Source: Salvia splendens (Eukaryota; Streptophyta; Magnoliopsida; Lamiales; Lamiaceae). From it: a stretch of 64,000 nucleotides of DNA. The notes beneath the pieces are model-generated. The model had not been told where the DNA came from. It did no database searches and worked only from the letters and a program-made list of their open reading frames with translations. Of the stretch, positions 11,207 to 22,604 are shown in pieces; the stretch's first letter is position 1, and each line of letters begins with the position of its first letter. The translations under genes were made by a program, and so were the position numbers. The DNA is taken from positions 32,831,855-32,895,854 of the forward strand of contig NC_056047.1 of NCBI RefSeq assembly GCF_004379255.2, given 5' to 3'.

Positions 11207-14200
11207 TCAGTATGTGGTCAAAGTACGTGGTTGCAGTGGGATCTCATCCACTACAGCCACATCATTGTTGTCTCTAAACACCTTGAGCCTATGCCCATTC
11301 ACAATAAAAGGTTCAGAGTTAGGAAAACTCCATGAAATTTCTACTGCTCCATTGGAACGGAGTGAGTTGATGACATAAGGTCCTGTCCACTTCGATTTGA
11401 GTTTTCCAGGCATGAGCTTCAACCTTGACTGGAAGAGTAGTACTTTCTGGCCTACATGGAGCTCCTTGGTTCTCAGATTTCTATCATGCCACAATTTAGT
11501 TCGCTCCATGTACCACATGGCGGAATCGAACGACTCCAATCTAAGTTCCTCAAGCTCCTGAAGCTGCAGCTTCCTTTCCTCTTCAGAGGCTGTAGCATCC
11601 ATACTCACTTCATGTACTGCCCAGTATGCCCGGTGTTCAATTCCAACCGGTAAATGGCACATCTTCCCAAAAATGATCCGATACGGGGACATCCCTATGG
11701 GGATCTTGTAGGCTGTTCGGTATGCCAGAGAGCATCTTCTAACCTCACACTCCAATCCTTCCTAGAAGGATTTACAGTCTTCTCCAGAATCTTCTTGATC
11801 TCGCGGTTAGAAATCTCCGCCTGACCGTTAGCTTGCGGATGGTAGGGACTCGAAAGTTTGTGGTGCACACCGTATTTTTTCATTAAGGCCTCAATCGTGC
11901 GATTACAGAAGTGTGTACCTTGATCAGATATGATCGCCCTCGGAACTCCGAACCGGCTGAAGATATGACTCTTTAAGAACTTGGCCACCTCCTTTGCTTC
12001 ACAAGTGCTCGTGGCTTTGGCTTCTATCCATTTGGAGACGTAATCCACCGCGACTAAGATATACAAATTGCCATAGGATGAAGGAAACGGACCCAGGAAG
12101 TCCATTCCCCAAATGTCGAACAATTCACATACAATTACCGGAACCTGGGGCATCTCGTCTTTCGCAGATATCCCACCGGTCAGTTGACAGTGCTCACAAC
12201 TTCTGTAGAACTTGTACGCATCCTTGTTGAGGGTTGGCCAATAGAAGCCGCTATCCAAAATCTTCCTTGCTGTTTTCTTGGATCCGAAATGTCCTCCACA
12301 TGCTAACGAGTGGCAATGGATCAGAACGTCTCTTTGCTCCCAGTCAGGAATGCACCTCCTTATCACTTGATCGGATCCCACTCTCCACAGATAGGGGTTG
12401 TCCCAAAAGTAGTATTTTGCCTCACTCTTGATCTTCATTCTTTGGGCCTTAGTAATACTCGGCATTTCTGGAAGTTCTCCAGTCACCAGGTAGTTGGCCA
12501 AGTCTGCATACCACGGCTCTTGCCCTATCTTTTCTTTTCCTTTTGCTGTATCGTACTGGCCAGTAAGTTTCATTACTTATTCCCAGTCAATCTTCCTGAC
12601 TTCAAAAATTACCTCACATAAATGCTCCTTTGGAAACTTGTCGTGCACCTCTTCGCTGTTCCCATCTTGCACTATTCTACTCAAATGGTCCGCCACCTTA
12701 TTCTCGACTCATCTCTTATCTTCCACCGCCCAATCAAATTCTTGTAACAAGAGGACCCATCGGATCAAACGGGGTTTGGATTCCTTCTTGGCAATCAGTT
12801 ACTTAATCGCTGCGTGGTCAGTATAAACGATGGCCTTGGATCCCAACAAATATGGCCGGAACTTCTCGAAAGAATACACCACTGCCAGCATCTCTTTTTC
12901 AGTGGTATCGTAATTCCGCTGGGCTTGATTCAGAGTCTTAGAGGCATAAAAAATTACGTACCTCTTCCCATCGATCTTCTGACCCAGTACGGCTCCCACT
13001 ACATAATCGCTGGCATCGCACATTACTTCGAAAGGGTAGTCCCAGTCAGGAGCCCGTATGATAGGTGCGGATATCAGTTTTTCCTTGAGAAGATTGAACG
13101 CAGCCATGCATTGCTCATCAAAAACAAACTCTACTTCATTCTGAAGAAGTCGGGTAAGGGGTTGGGCGATCTTGGAGAAATCCTTGATAAATCTTCGATA
13201 AAATTCGGCGTGCCCTAGAAAACCCCTTATCCCCTTCTGATCAGTAGGGAATGGTAATTTGGATATCACATCCACTTTGGCTCGATCCACCTGGATACCT
13301 CTTTCTGAGACCACGTGTCCTAAAACTATCCCTTCGGTGACCATAAAATGGCACTTCTCAAAATTTAAAACCAGACTTTTTGCTTGACACCGCTCTAGAA
13401 CTACGTCCAAATGATGAAGGCAAGTATCGAAAGAGTCTCCGTAAACCGTGAAGTCATCCATGAATATCTCTATGCAGTCCTCAATCAAATCGGAGAATAT
13501 GCTCATCATACATCGTTGAAACGTACCTGGAGTGTTACATAAGCCGAAAGGCATGCGTCGGTATGCATAGGTTCCGAATGAGCAAGTGAAGGTGGTCTTA
13601 TCCTGGTCTTCAGGATCTACGTAAATTTGGAAGTAACCGTTGTACCCATCTAGAAAACAGAAGTACTTCTTCCCAGCTAATCTCTCCAACATTTGGTCGA
13701 TGAAAGGCAGGGGAAAATGGTCCTTCCTGGTCGCATTGTTCAGCTTACGGTAATCGATGCACATTCGCCAACCCGTGACCAGCCTCGTTGGAATCAGCTC
13801 ATTCCTCTCATTTTGAACGACTTGGATTCCCGACTTCTTTGGGACCATGTGGATCGGGCTGACCCACTCACTATCTGGCACTGAATAGATAATCCCTAGC
13901 GACAACAATTTCAAGATTTCCTTCAATATTTCTTCTCGCATGTTGGGGTTTGCCTTCCTTTGGGCATCTCGATGTGCCTTTGCTCCCTCTTCTAGCCTGA
14001 TGTGGTGCATGCAGACATCGGGACTTATTCCCACTAAATCTGTAAGGCTCCATCCAATTGCCTTTCTGTTCTTACTCAACACAGTCAGTAGCCTTGCCTC
14101 CTGTTCCTTTGTAAGGCTGTTGCTGATAATCACCGGATATGAGTTTTCCTCTCCGAGGAAGGCATACTTCAAATTCGATGGCAATTTCTTCAGCTCAACT

Positions 14201-14595
14201 TGGGGTGGAAGCGTGTCTTCGGGTAGAGGGTTCTTCTCAGCCTCTCCGTCGTTCTCTAATTTTTCCTCTAAAGATTTCTCTATACTGACTGGTAGCTTGG
14301 CCCATGTGGCTCCAATGAATTCCGATTTCTGGCAGAAGTCCTTAATTGCCCCCTCTATCTCTTCATCGGTTAACCCTTGGCTACTGATCAGATCACACCA
14401 TGCAGCAGCTTCTATGTCCGCCTGCTCATAAACATCTAAAGCTTGGAGCTTCTCCTGCAATAGTTCGGTCTCAAGAAAATCTTGGACTAGGGGGTCAATC
14501 ACATCAACATAGCACAAGTTTTCAGAATCAATAGGTTTCTTCATGGCCTCATTGATATCAAAAGTAAATTTCTCATTTCTCTCCATGGAAATCAA
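11207..14595 (-). pseudogene. Athila-like pol: reverse transcriptase, RNase H, integrase
   Basis: The first 598 codons (14595-12799) are open. They hold an RT with VPKKSGI, WRMCIDYRKLN, the FLDGYNGY box and catalytic IFMDDF, then RNase H with CDASD and TDHAAIK. In the same frame stops occur at about 12799-12801, 12707 and 12576; the frame then reopens (12573-11695) as integrase. It has an H-H-C-C zinc finger (HCHSLACGGHFG to CEHC) and catalytic D (WGMDFLGPF), D (SDQGTHF) and E (QAEISNREIK). A frameshift near 11720 separates the C-terminal part (11755-11207), which has the GPY-like WTGPYVI block. Family order and motifs are as expected for Ty3/gypsy. It is disabled by stops between RNase H and integrase and by the frameshift. 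Confidence 0.85.
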
Positions 14596-14740
14596 TGCAA
14601 ATTGTCCCCTCGGCCATGTCTACTATTGTCTTGGCCGTTCTAAAAAATGGCCTTCCTAACAATATGCCACTAGATTCCCTAGCCTCGGACTCACTCATTT
14701 TGATCACGTAAAGGTCCGCAGGGTAGGTAAAATCATGCAC

Positions 14741-15483
14741 TCAAACCAACACATTTTCCAGAACACCCTCAGGACTTATGCATGACCTATCAGCCAGTTG
14801 GATCAACACTCTAGTGCTCGACAACCTAACTCCCTTCAATCGGTTATAGATTGACAAAGGCATGACATTAATAGAAGCTCCCAGATCACACATTGCATGC
14901 TCGACTTTCACATCTCCTATAGTTATGGGTAGAGTGAACATACCTAGATCGGCCCTCTTGGGCGGTAGCTTCTCCTGCACAATTGCAGACGCGATCCCTT
15001 CTACCATGATCTTCCCATCCTCTTGGGCTTTCCCGGCTATGAATTCCTTAATGAACTTCCCAAGAGGGGGTAGCTTCACGACTTGGAGGAATGGTATGGT
15101 GACATCCAATTTCCCAAAAATTGACAAGTAGTCCACCGGGTTCTCCTTCTTTCTTTTTGTAACAAAGCAGAAAGGGAATGGTCTCTCCCCCTTTTTCTCC
15201 TCTACCGGTCCCTCAGCAACCTTCTTGGAATCCTCCTTGGGCAAATTCTGGGTCTGAGCCTCCGTTCTGGATTCTACCTCTTGATTGGGTTCCTTCCTGA
15301 CCAGCACGCTCTCGGGTTCACCTCCTCCACATGGCGTCTCCCCCAAGAGAAATGGGTCCTGCTTCCGCGGCATGGATCTCTTAAGCTCTTCCACTGAGAT
15401 GGTGTCGCCCCTATCTTCGTTCCACTCGGCTCTCCACTTGGTTGTTTCGGTCGAGGTCCATCATAAGTAGTTCCTGACCTCAA
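14741..15483 (-). pseudogene. Athila-like gag C-terminus and protease
   Basis: The open segment 15394-14741 carries the Athila-type gag/protease region: FPFCFVTKRKK, then the FGKLDVTIPFLQVVKLPP block, PPKRADLGMFTLPITIG, and the aspartic protease-like CDLGASINVMP with the LADRS block. A short segment in another frame (15483-15274) has the VTLRSGT-like start of this domain, so a frameshift lies near 15390. The frame ends in TGA at 14741-14743 (after ENVLV), with homologous sequence continuing toward RT in shifted frame. The protease motif is D-L-G, common in Athila-type elements, and not the retroviral D-S/T-G. Confidence 0.75.
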
Positions 15484-15515
15484 TGAAACTTACTCACATT
15501 CGCCTTTTCGGGTAT

Positions 15516-15811
15516 TTAGACTGTAGACGGGAGTTTCCCTGCATTTCCTCTTATTTCACCCATAGAACTGGCCAGTTGGGCCAACTGCTTATTCATCATA
15601 TCCATGTTCGCTTTATGTTCCTTCTGGGCATTTTGCATCCCCTGCACCACTTCGTTGTGGGATTGCAACTTGCCCTTGATACCTTGCTGCGACGCGAGCA
15701 GTTCCCCCATCATGTCTTCCATGGATCTCCTTGGCCTGTTAGGGTATTGTGACTGATTTGGGCCTTGGTGCTGGCTGTACTGGGAACTTTGGTTGTTCCA
15801 TACTGACCAAG
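15516..15811 (-). pseudogene. Athila-like gag fragment
   Basis: The minus strand encodes a glutamine/asparagine-rich run followed by MEDMMGELLASQQGIKGKL and a probable coiled coil with MNKQLAQLASSMGEI, typical of the region before the gag/protease junction in Athila-like elements. The N-terminal gag is absent because internal sequence is fused straight to LTR sequence at about 15812. The open frame extends into the LTR only by chance. Confidence 0.65.
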
Positions 15812-16341
15812 TAAAAGGTGTTTTGCCACTTCGGGCGATAGAACAGTAACACGGCGGAAACACTCTGGCTGGAACGAGAGAATGGAACTCCGGGAAACTG
15901 ACGATCTTCAAGTGACCATGGCTGTGGCGAGGAACGAGAAACTCGAAAGATAATGCTGAAGGACTGATTGACCGAAGAGAGATTGCTAGCTAAGTTTAGG
16001 AGTTCACTAACTACTTGATGATGATTCTCTCTCCGAGTGGCTTCTTTATATAGGGAGGCCTCCCTTGATTTTTAGGGTCGACTCTCGGCGTGAATGACTC
16101 TTTTGCCCCCTTGCTAGCGGTTGATCTGTCCCAGCTATCCTTCTTCTCCATCTCGAGCCATTTTTGCATGTATACTGGTCAGTACGTAATCGTCCTGACG
16201 CCCTTTTCACCTGAAGTATCTGAAGCTTTGCCTACTGGCTAGAACACTCAACCTGCACACTTAAGCAACTTGTTTTGCAGAAAAAGTTCAAATATGCACA
16301 TCATACTGACCAGTAACCAAGGCCTAGAATGCGACTTATTA
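15812..16341 (-). repeat. Athila-like 5' LTR, truncated
   Basis: 530 bp matching 5193-5724 of the complete 3' LTR (GGTGTTTTGCCACTTCGGGC onward) with few differences. The inner roughly 985 bp, which would contain the rest of the LTR, is lost with the PBS and gag start. The terminal CA is mutated to TA at 16340-16341, next to the GATAT duplication at 16342-16346. A minus-strand TATATAAAG box remains at about 16045-16054. Confidence 0.85.
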
Positions 16342-16346
16342 GATAT

Positions 16347-17652
16347 AGAATGGATTTTTAATGATTTTTACAAAATGACTGCGTTGTTCTGCCAGATTCA
16401 TGTCTTGATTGAAATAGTCTTGTTGGCAAGTTTTGAATGAAATACATGATACATGTGTGAGTAAGAACTTATCCTATGATGTGATTATGCATTGTACGTT
16501 GATGTATGCCAAAGGTTTCGTTTCGTTTATGCTAGTGAACATTGGGATGGACAATATAAGAAACCGATGAAAGGAACGATAGGGCATGCATGAGTAATGT
16601 GTTGATAGAAAACTGATTGTGTTGTATTATGTGGTTATGATGTTGATAAGGGTTGTTGTGCGTACGTGGGTACGGAGAGCAAGGATTTCAATAAAATTGT
16701 GAACCGTGTTTGTAAGCAATCGAGGTTGGCTTTCTTTACTAAACTCTTTTACGTTTCAAAAATATGATTGTGGAGCTACAAGGGTGGATTAAAGTGTTAT
16801 GTCATGCCATGATTGTTTTGATGTTGAGATTGTTTCCTAGTTCGTTTGAGCATGCTCCGTTAGGCTATAGGGCTCTGTGTGATGTTGAGATTGTTACCTG
16901 ATGCCTAGTTCGTTTGAGCTTGCTCCGTTAGGCTATAGGGCTAAGTGTGAAACGAATTCGGGTCTGAGTAGGGCCGCAAACCCTATCAGGCTGTGTACAC
17001 AGGTGGGATCGGGAGCCGTCCTTGCTAGTCGGCCGGTCTCGTGGGCGAATAATGTGGCCACACTTTCGTCGTACTATGGTAAGAGGATGTGATAGATTGA
17101 TGAGAAAGTGGGGAGATTGTTTTGACTGGCCAGTCTATGAAATTATTTTGTGATACTCGATGATATTCTTTTCTAAAATGTTAAAACTTGAGTTGACTAT
17201 GGTATAGATGACATAACTTTTATCAAATATTTTGGCGTTTGTCCACTGAGTATATCAAGTACTCAGCCCTGCATATGTTTTCTTTATGTGCAGGTTGAGT
17301 GGGATGCTGCGGCGGATGTTGAATCGAGCCTTTAGATTTCCCGGATGCGTTGTGTCTTCATACATGGGCGTCATCCTATGACTCTCTCTAGATACTTGAT
17401 TTCCGCTGCCTTGTTAAAATTGATTTCCTTCTAAAAGTCTTTCGTTTTGCTCTACACTACTTTGAGACATTAATTACCTTGAGATATTAACCCGCTGCTT
17501 AATTGTTTAATCGATTAAAACTTTTCTTTTGAAGCTTTGTTTAAGATGATGTTGTCTTTCATTGTTTTCCCCTTCTTCTTCCCCGCTCCTTAGTCCTTTC
17601 CCTAGTCATGATTTCCCCGTCTTTACTATCCTTAGTAAGGGCGGTCGTGACA
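16347..17652 (+). mobile_element. Gypsy solo LTR, right part
   Basis: Continuation of the LTR broken at 4207. It matches the reverse complement of 34936-36110 and ends in CCTTAGTAAGGGCGGTCG then TGACA at 17652. It contains a private tandem duplication at about 16826-16948 in which the CTCCGTTAGGCTATAGGGCT block occurs twice; the other LTR has it once. Directly after it LINE-1 resumes with GCTAAATTCAAGC. No coding function is seen. Confidence 0.8.
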
Positions 17653-19714
17653 GCTAAATTCAAGCATCTACTCCTTAGTGATCGTTGTACTTCTTTTCTT
17701 CCATTCTCTTGTTAATAGGAACAACTCACGCAATTACATTGCATTGCTCTACAGGAGAGATGGCACTATCACGAGGGATCAGGAGGAAATAATAAGTGAG
17801 TTCATGGAGTTCTACTTGACCCTTTTGGGTACCAAGAAGGATCCGGAGCCCATCAACGTTGACATCGTTAGGCAAGGCCCCCTTGTGAGCGAGGAGGATA
17901 GTAGGGACTTGGTGCGAGCCCATCACGGTTGAGGAGATCAAAGAGGCCTTGTTCGACATCGGGAACGACAAGGCACCAGGGCCCGATGGCTACTTCTCGG
18001 CATTCTTTAAAAAGCAATGGGAGAGAGTCGGGAATGACGTGGTTGATGCAGTTAAAGAATTCTTTGAAACGGGCCATGGAGATCTTGGCGGATGCTATGG
18101 AGGAGTTCTTGGGCTGCTCGGGATTGGAGATCAACAAGGACAAGTCTATCCTTTTTTTAGGTGGCAAGCTGCCAACACGGGACTGGGAGGAGATCAAGAG
18201 CATTTTTGGCTTCCCGTTGGGTTCCCTGCCGGTGATGTAATTGGGAGTGCCCCTCGCGTCGAGCAAGCTCAACATCATGCACTACACGCCGCTGATCGAC
18301 AAGATTGCATCCCTCACAAAAAAGTGTACAGGTAAGTCTGAACTTGTGCGCTTTGTTTTGCAGGGAGTCGAGTGCTACTGGCTACAAGTGTTTCCCCTAC
18401 CGGCAAACGTAAGGGATCGGGTCATATTCATCTGCCGTGAGTTCCTTTGGGGTACGAAATACCCCCTTTTGTTTTGGAAGGATCTCTGCCAACCGAAGGA
18501 TGAAGGGGGACTACGCTTTCGGGACCTTGGAGCGTGGAACAAGGCTCTACTCGCGAGGAACTTGTTGAACATTCGCGTAAAGAAGGATTCGCTGTGGATC
18601 AAATGGATCCATAGTGAGTTTTTCAAGAATCGGACGCTGTGGGAATGGACGTCAAGATCGCGGGACTCAACTCTCTTCAAGAGGCTGCTTGAAATCCGAG
18701 ATGAGTTACTGACCGACCGGCCGAGAAGAGAACTGGAGAAGATGTTAGGACAGTGGTACGGGAGCATGGGAGCGGTCGAGGCGTACGAGTGGCTCGGACC
18801 AAAAGGTGAACAACGACTGTGGCACCGATTCGTGTGGAAGGACTTTGTCCTGCCAAAGTACTCCTTCACTACTTCGCAAGCCCTCAGAGGACGACTTCCA
18901 ACGAGGGACGGACTAGGCTACAAGAACATCGACCACTGTTACCCCTTGTGCATGGCGCATACGGAGTCCGTGGACCACCTTTTCTTCAAATGCCACAAGA
19001 CTTGGGCAGTTTGGAAGGAGATCAAAGCCTGGCTGGGACTGAGGAGGAACATCACTACTATCCCGAGCGCCATCAAGTGGATGCTACAGGAAAGAAGCGG
19101 CGCGACAGTTATGCGCAAGGCTAGAAGACTAGCCCTCATTGCAATGGTCAGCCTCATTTGGCGAGGCAGGAATGCCTTGATATTCGACGGATCAGCATTT
19201 GAACCCAAGCACCTGGTGTTTGAAGTGAAGAAGGTAACATATACAGCCTTATACTCCCTATATCCGCATGATCAAGTGACCGAGCACTTGGGAGTCTAGC
19301 GTTGCTCTCGGCCACGGGGGTACTCTTTTTCCTCCTAGGGACTTTTTCCTATTGGGTTTTATCTCTAGGAGGTTTTAACGAGGCCATACCCCTACCTCCA
19401 TTGGGGTAACGTGGATGGAAGTAGCGAGTACAAGCACACATTCATGGAAGGAATTACCGGAGCATGTCGTGAGGATCCCATCGTGAAGACTTCTACCGAT
19501 GTGAAGTTTCTATTTTGATCTTACTCGTGTGTTATCATTGTACGATTTCTAGATTGCAATACCAACTCTAAGGGTATGTTCTCCCTTGAGTTACTTCCCC
19601 CCCATCGGCCTACATAGCTTCGGCTTTTAGGCATGTATCTCTCGGGTATGCCCGTGTCCTGCTTGTACTTTACTTTATATCGTTATATTCCATTCATTGA
19701 TTCATCAAAAAAAA
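17653..19714 (+). pseudogene. LINE-1 3' part: RT remnant, C-terminal domain, 3' UTR and tail
   Basis: Resumes exactly where the 2077-2639 fragment stops relative to the LINE-2 and LINE-3 sequences. It carries the RT N-terminal block (NDKAPGPDGY, about 17967-17996). At about 18073 the sequence jumps from the GGGCC after the FFETG codons to ATGGAGATCTTGGCGG. Comparison with LINE-3 shows this deletes about 0.6 kb with the RT catalytic core, including both the DLRKAYD and FADD motifs. The C-terminal region stays open (18241-19299). The 3' UTR has the TTTTATCTCTAGGAGGTTTTA motif and ends with TTCATC plus eight A. Confidence 0.8.
18241..19299 (+). CDS. LINE-1 ORF2 C-terminal fragment with zf-RVT domain
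   Basis: 352 open codons covering the thumb and C-terminal part of a plant L1-like ORF2. Visible are the SKLNIMHYTPLIDK region, the FLWGT block, WKDLCQPKDEGGL, and a zf-RVT-type domain with FVWKDFVLPKYS, GRLPTRDGL, then C-x2-C (CYPLC) and H-x4-C (HLFFKC). The zinc-binding residues are intact here, whereas in LINE-2 the last Cys is Ser (HLFFKSH). It is part of a dead LINE with no RT catalytic core, so expression is not expected. The ATG is simply the first after a stop at 18238-18240. Confidence 0.75.
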   Translation: MGVPLASSKLNIMHYTPLIDKIASLTKKCTGKSELVRFVLQGVECYWLQVFPLPANVRDRVIFICREFLWGTKYPLLFWKDLCQPKDEGGLRFRDLGAWNKALLARNLLNIRVKKDSLWIKWIHSEFFKNRTLWEWTSRSRDSTLFKRLLEIRDELLTDRPRRELEKMLGQWYGSMGAVEAYEWLGPKGEQRLWHRFVWKDFVLPKYSFTTSQALRGRLPTRDGLGYKNIDHCYPLCMAHTESVDHLFFKCHKTWAVWKEIKAWLGLRRNITTIPSAIKWMLQERSGATVMRKARRLALIAMVSLIWRGRNALIFDGSAFEPKHLVFEVKKVTYTALYSLYPHDQVTEHLGV

Positions 19715-20216
19715 GAAAGGTCGTCTCCTAAAAAATAACAAAGGGAAAGAAGCGGGAGACGGCTCAGAATAAAAACAATGAAGAAGAGGCTGACCCTAAA
19801 AATTACAAAGGGAAAGAAGCGGAAATTGAGAAAGTCGAAGTAATGGCCCCGGTAGAACAACAAGCCCAATCTGTTGCAACCGGCAAGGAGGGCATCGAGA
19901 GCAAAAAGAAAAACAAGAAGCAACCGAAGGACGCAACGGATGCCCTTGAAACGTTGGTCGTTACGGGTGAGGGGACAGAGGCGTATAATTAAGAAGCCGA
20001 CTGCCCTGCGAAGGAGACGATAGATACCGAGGCCCATGCCACTGATACCGGTACCCGGCGAAGCCGCCCCGACACCCGAATGAGTCGTGCCGATAGAGAC
20101 GGGGACCACAGTAGAACAAGGAAATCCAAGTCCAGATCCATGTCCCGACCAAAGAAGACGGATGATATCCCCACCCACTGGGAGGATGGTCTAGAAGACA
20201 ATCCCGAGGTGGACCA

Positions 20217-20996
20217 ATGATTATTGCAACCTGGAATGTAAGGGGATTGCAGCAACTCCCCACCCAAGCTGCAATCGTCGATTTTGTACGAACACATAAG
20301 ATCGACGTCATGGGTCTTTTGGAAACAAAGTACAAGAAGGAGAACTACACTTTCTTCCTCAAGAACAACTTCAGGGAGTGGAAAGCCATGGAAAACTTCG
20401 AGATGATCGAGAATAGTCGTATGCTACTTATGTGGAATCCGAGCAAAGTGACCCTCGAGCCGATTAGAGTGGAAGAACAAGCCATCTACACCAAAATCAG
20501 GTGCTTGACTTCCAATAATACGTTCCATTTTGTTTTGGTCTATGGTTTGCATACTATACCGGTTATAGACCCACTTTGGGACTCGTTAGTTAAACATGTG
20601 GTGAAGGACGAGCCGACACTTGTTAGCAGTGACTTCAACAACGTGCTCGCTGAGGATGAAAGAGTGGAAGGATCTGTCCATACGGAATATGAGATTAAGA
20701 ACATGGTGGACACGTGTGCCTTGCTCGGTTTGGAAGATATCATGTCTATGGGATGCAAGTACACTTGTAAGAACCATGCGATATCGAGCAAGATTGATAG
20801 GGCCATGATCAATGACGCTTGGTTCACCAAAGGATACGTGGCTAGTACAGAGTTTTTGCCATCAAGACCGTACACAGACCACTCACCGACCGTCACTACC
20901 CTCTTTGGTAACATTGTCTCATACCCAAAGCCATTTAAATTCTTTAACTTTTGGCTCAAGCATGCAGGCTTCAATATGCTCGTGAAGGATAATTAG
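20217..20996 (+). CDS. LINE-2 ORF2 endonuclease domain (N-terminal part of ORF2)
   Basis: 260 open codons starting at the ORF2 ATG (MIIATWNVRGLQQ). The APE-type endonuclease motifs are visible in order: N in ATWNVRGL, E in GLLETK, SSDFNNVL (usually GDFN, so Gly to Ser), KIDRAMIN, and the D-H pair in YTDHSP. It is the most complete endonuclease among the three LINEs here. The frame ends in TAG at 20994-20996 (a W to stop by comparison with LINE-1 and LINE-3, which read NWAS). In a functional element it would nick target DNA for target-primed reverse transcription. Confidence 0.8.
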   Translation: MIIATWNVRGLQQLPTQAAIVDFVRTHKIDVMGLLETKYKKENYTFFLKNNFREWKAMENFEMIENSRMLLMWNPSKVTLEPIRVEEQAIYTKIRCLTSNNTFHFVLVYGLHTIPVIDPLWDSLVKHVVKDEPTLVSSDFNNVLAEDERVEGSVHTEYEIKNMVDTCALLGLEDIMSMGCKYTCKNHAISSKIDRAMINDAWFTKGYVASTEFLPSRPYTDHSPTVTTLFGNIVSYPKPFKFFNFWLKHAGFNMLVKDN

Positions 20997-22604
20997 GACT
21001 CCAACATCCGAGGGAAGGCTCAATATGTGCTCGCCGAATGAGGGTAAGAATTCAAGAAGCATCTCAAGCAGTTCAACATCAAGGAGTTCAGTGAGCTCTC
21101 AAAGAGGGTCAAGGAGACCGGGGAAAAGCTTGAGGCGCTGCAAAAACAAGCAGACAGGGACACATCAGATCTTGCCCTTCGGGTCCAGATCACCAATCAG
21201 AAGAAGAAGACTGCCTACCTTGAGAAATTTGAAAGGGAGTATTTTAAGCAAAAAGCTATATTCAAGCATTTACTCCTTAGCGATCGCAGTACTTCGTTCT
21301 TCCATTCTCTTGTTAAAAGGAACAACTCACGCAATTATATTGCATTCCTCTACAGGAGAGACGGTACCATCACGAGGGACCAAGAGGAAATCATTAGTGA
21401 GTTCGTGAAATTTTACTCGACACTCTTGGGAACCAAGAAGGAGCCGGAACCCATCAAGGTGGACATCTGTAGGCAAGGCCCACTTGTGAGTGAGGAGGAT
21501 AGTCGGGTCATGGTGCGGCCCATCACGGTCGAGGAGATCAAAGAAGCCTTGTTCGATATTGGGAACGACAAGGCACCGGGGCCCGATGGCTACTCCTCGG
21601 CATTCTTCAAGAAGCAATGGGAGAGAGTCGGCAAAGACGTGGTTGAAGAAGTCAAAGAATTCTTTGAGAAGGGCCAATTGTTGAAGAACTTCAACACTAC
21701 GGTGATCTCTCTGATTCCGAAGACTTCAATCAACCCAACGGTGGGAGATTACAGGTCTTTCTCCTACTGTTACGTCTTCTACAAGATCTTCACGAAGATC
21801 CGTTCGAGGAGGATGGCGCCATTACTAAAGCTCGTGGATAACGCACAATCGGCATTCATACCGGGGAGACACATCATGGACAACATCCACCTCGCTCAAG
21901 GGCTCATACGAGGGTATGCAGAAAAGAAGAATGCTCCTAAGTGTACGGTCAAGATCTCAGATCCATCCTACATGTGTTGAAATTCCACCCGAACTTCCAC
22001 GATGCCTAGGTTCTCAATCGCGATCAACGGGAGCCCGCACGGATTCTCCCCCGGCAAAAGGGGACTTCGACAGGGAGATCCTATGTCTCCTACTCTTTTT
22101 ATCTTTTGCATGGATTACTTATCTCGTTTGCTTGCATCCTGAAAGACAAACTCCAATTTTAATTTCCATGCAAAATGCGCGAGAGAAAAGATTACTCACC
22201 TAGCCTTCGCAGATGACCTTATGCTTTTTAGTAGGGGTGACTACTTGTCAATGGAGATCTTGGCGGATGCTATGGAGGAATTCTCGGGTTGTTCGGGCTT
22301 GGAGATCAACAAGGATAAGTCTTACCTTTTTTCAGGAGGCAAGCTGCCAACCCGAGACTTGGAGGAGATCAAAGGCATTTTCGGATTCCCGTTGGGTTCC
22401 CTGCCGGTGAAGTACTATGGAGTACCCCTCACGTCGAGCAAGCTCAACATCATGCACTACTCGCCGTTGATTGACAAGATCGCATCCCTCACCAAAAAAT
22501 GGAAGGTAAGAATCTTTCATATACCGGTAAATGTGAACTTATACGCTCTATTTTGTAGGGAGTCGAGTGCTACTGGCTACAAGTCTTCCCCCTGCCAGCG
22601 AACG
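20997..22604 (+). pseudogene. LINE-2 reverse transcriptase, broken
   Basis: Frames switch several times. The open part 21405-21980 holds LYRRDGTITRDQ, NDKAPGPDGYSSAFFKKQW, TTVISLIPK and the SAFIPGRHIMDNIHLAQ block. At about 21955 a deletion removes the DLRKAYDTVDWDF catalytic block that LINE-3 keeps. The later part retains GDPMSPTLF and the FADDLMLFSR box in fragments, then GLEINKDKS (22221-22607). Loss of the first catalytic aspartate region alone would inactivate it. Confidence 0.75.

Larger units (their letters stand above)
4208..16341 (-). mobile_element. Athila-like Ty3/gypsy retrotransposon, 12.1 kb, 5' truncated
   Basis: Starts TGAAAGAGCAGG, ends CGACTTATTA (CA decayed to TA), and is flanked by the perfect duplication GATAT (4203-4207 and 16342-16346). 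Its target is the Gypsy LTR. Transcription is on the minus strand: truncated 5' LTR (15812-16341), gag remnant, gag/protease, pol (RT-RNase H-integrase), a large post-pol ORF, then the 3' LTR (4208-5724). The integrase-last order, the IFMDDF RT box, the CDLGAS protease motif and the post-pol gene place it with Athila/Tat-like elements. About 1 kb of the 5' LTR, the PBS and the gag N-terminus are deleted, and every ORF carries stops or frameshifts, so it is non-autonomous. Confidence 0.85.
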
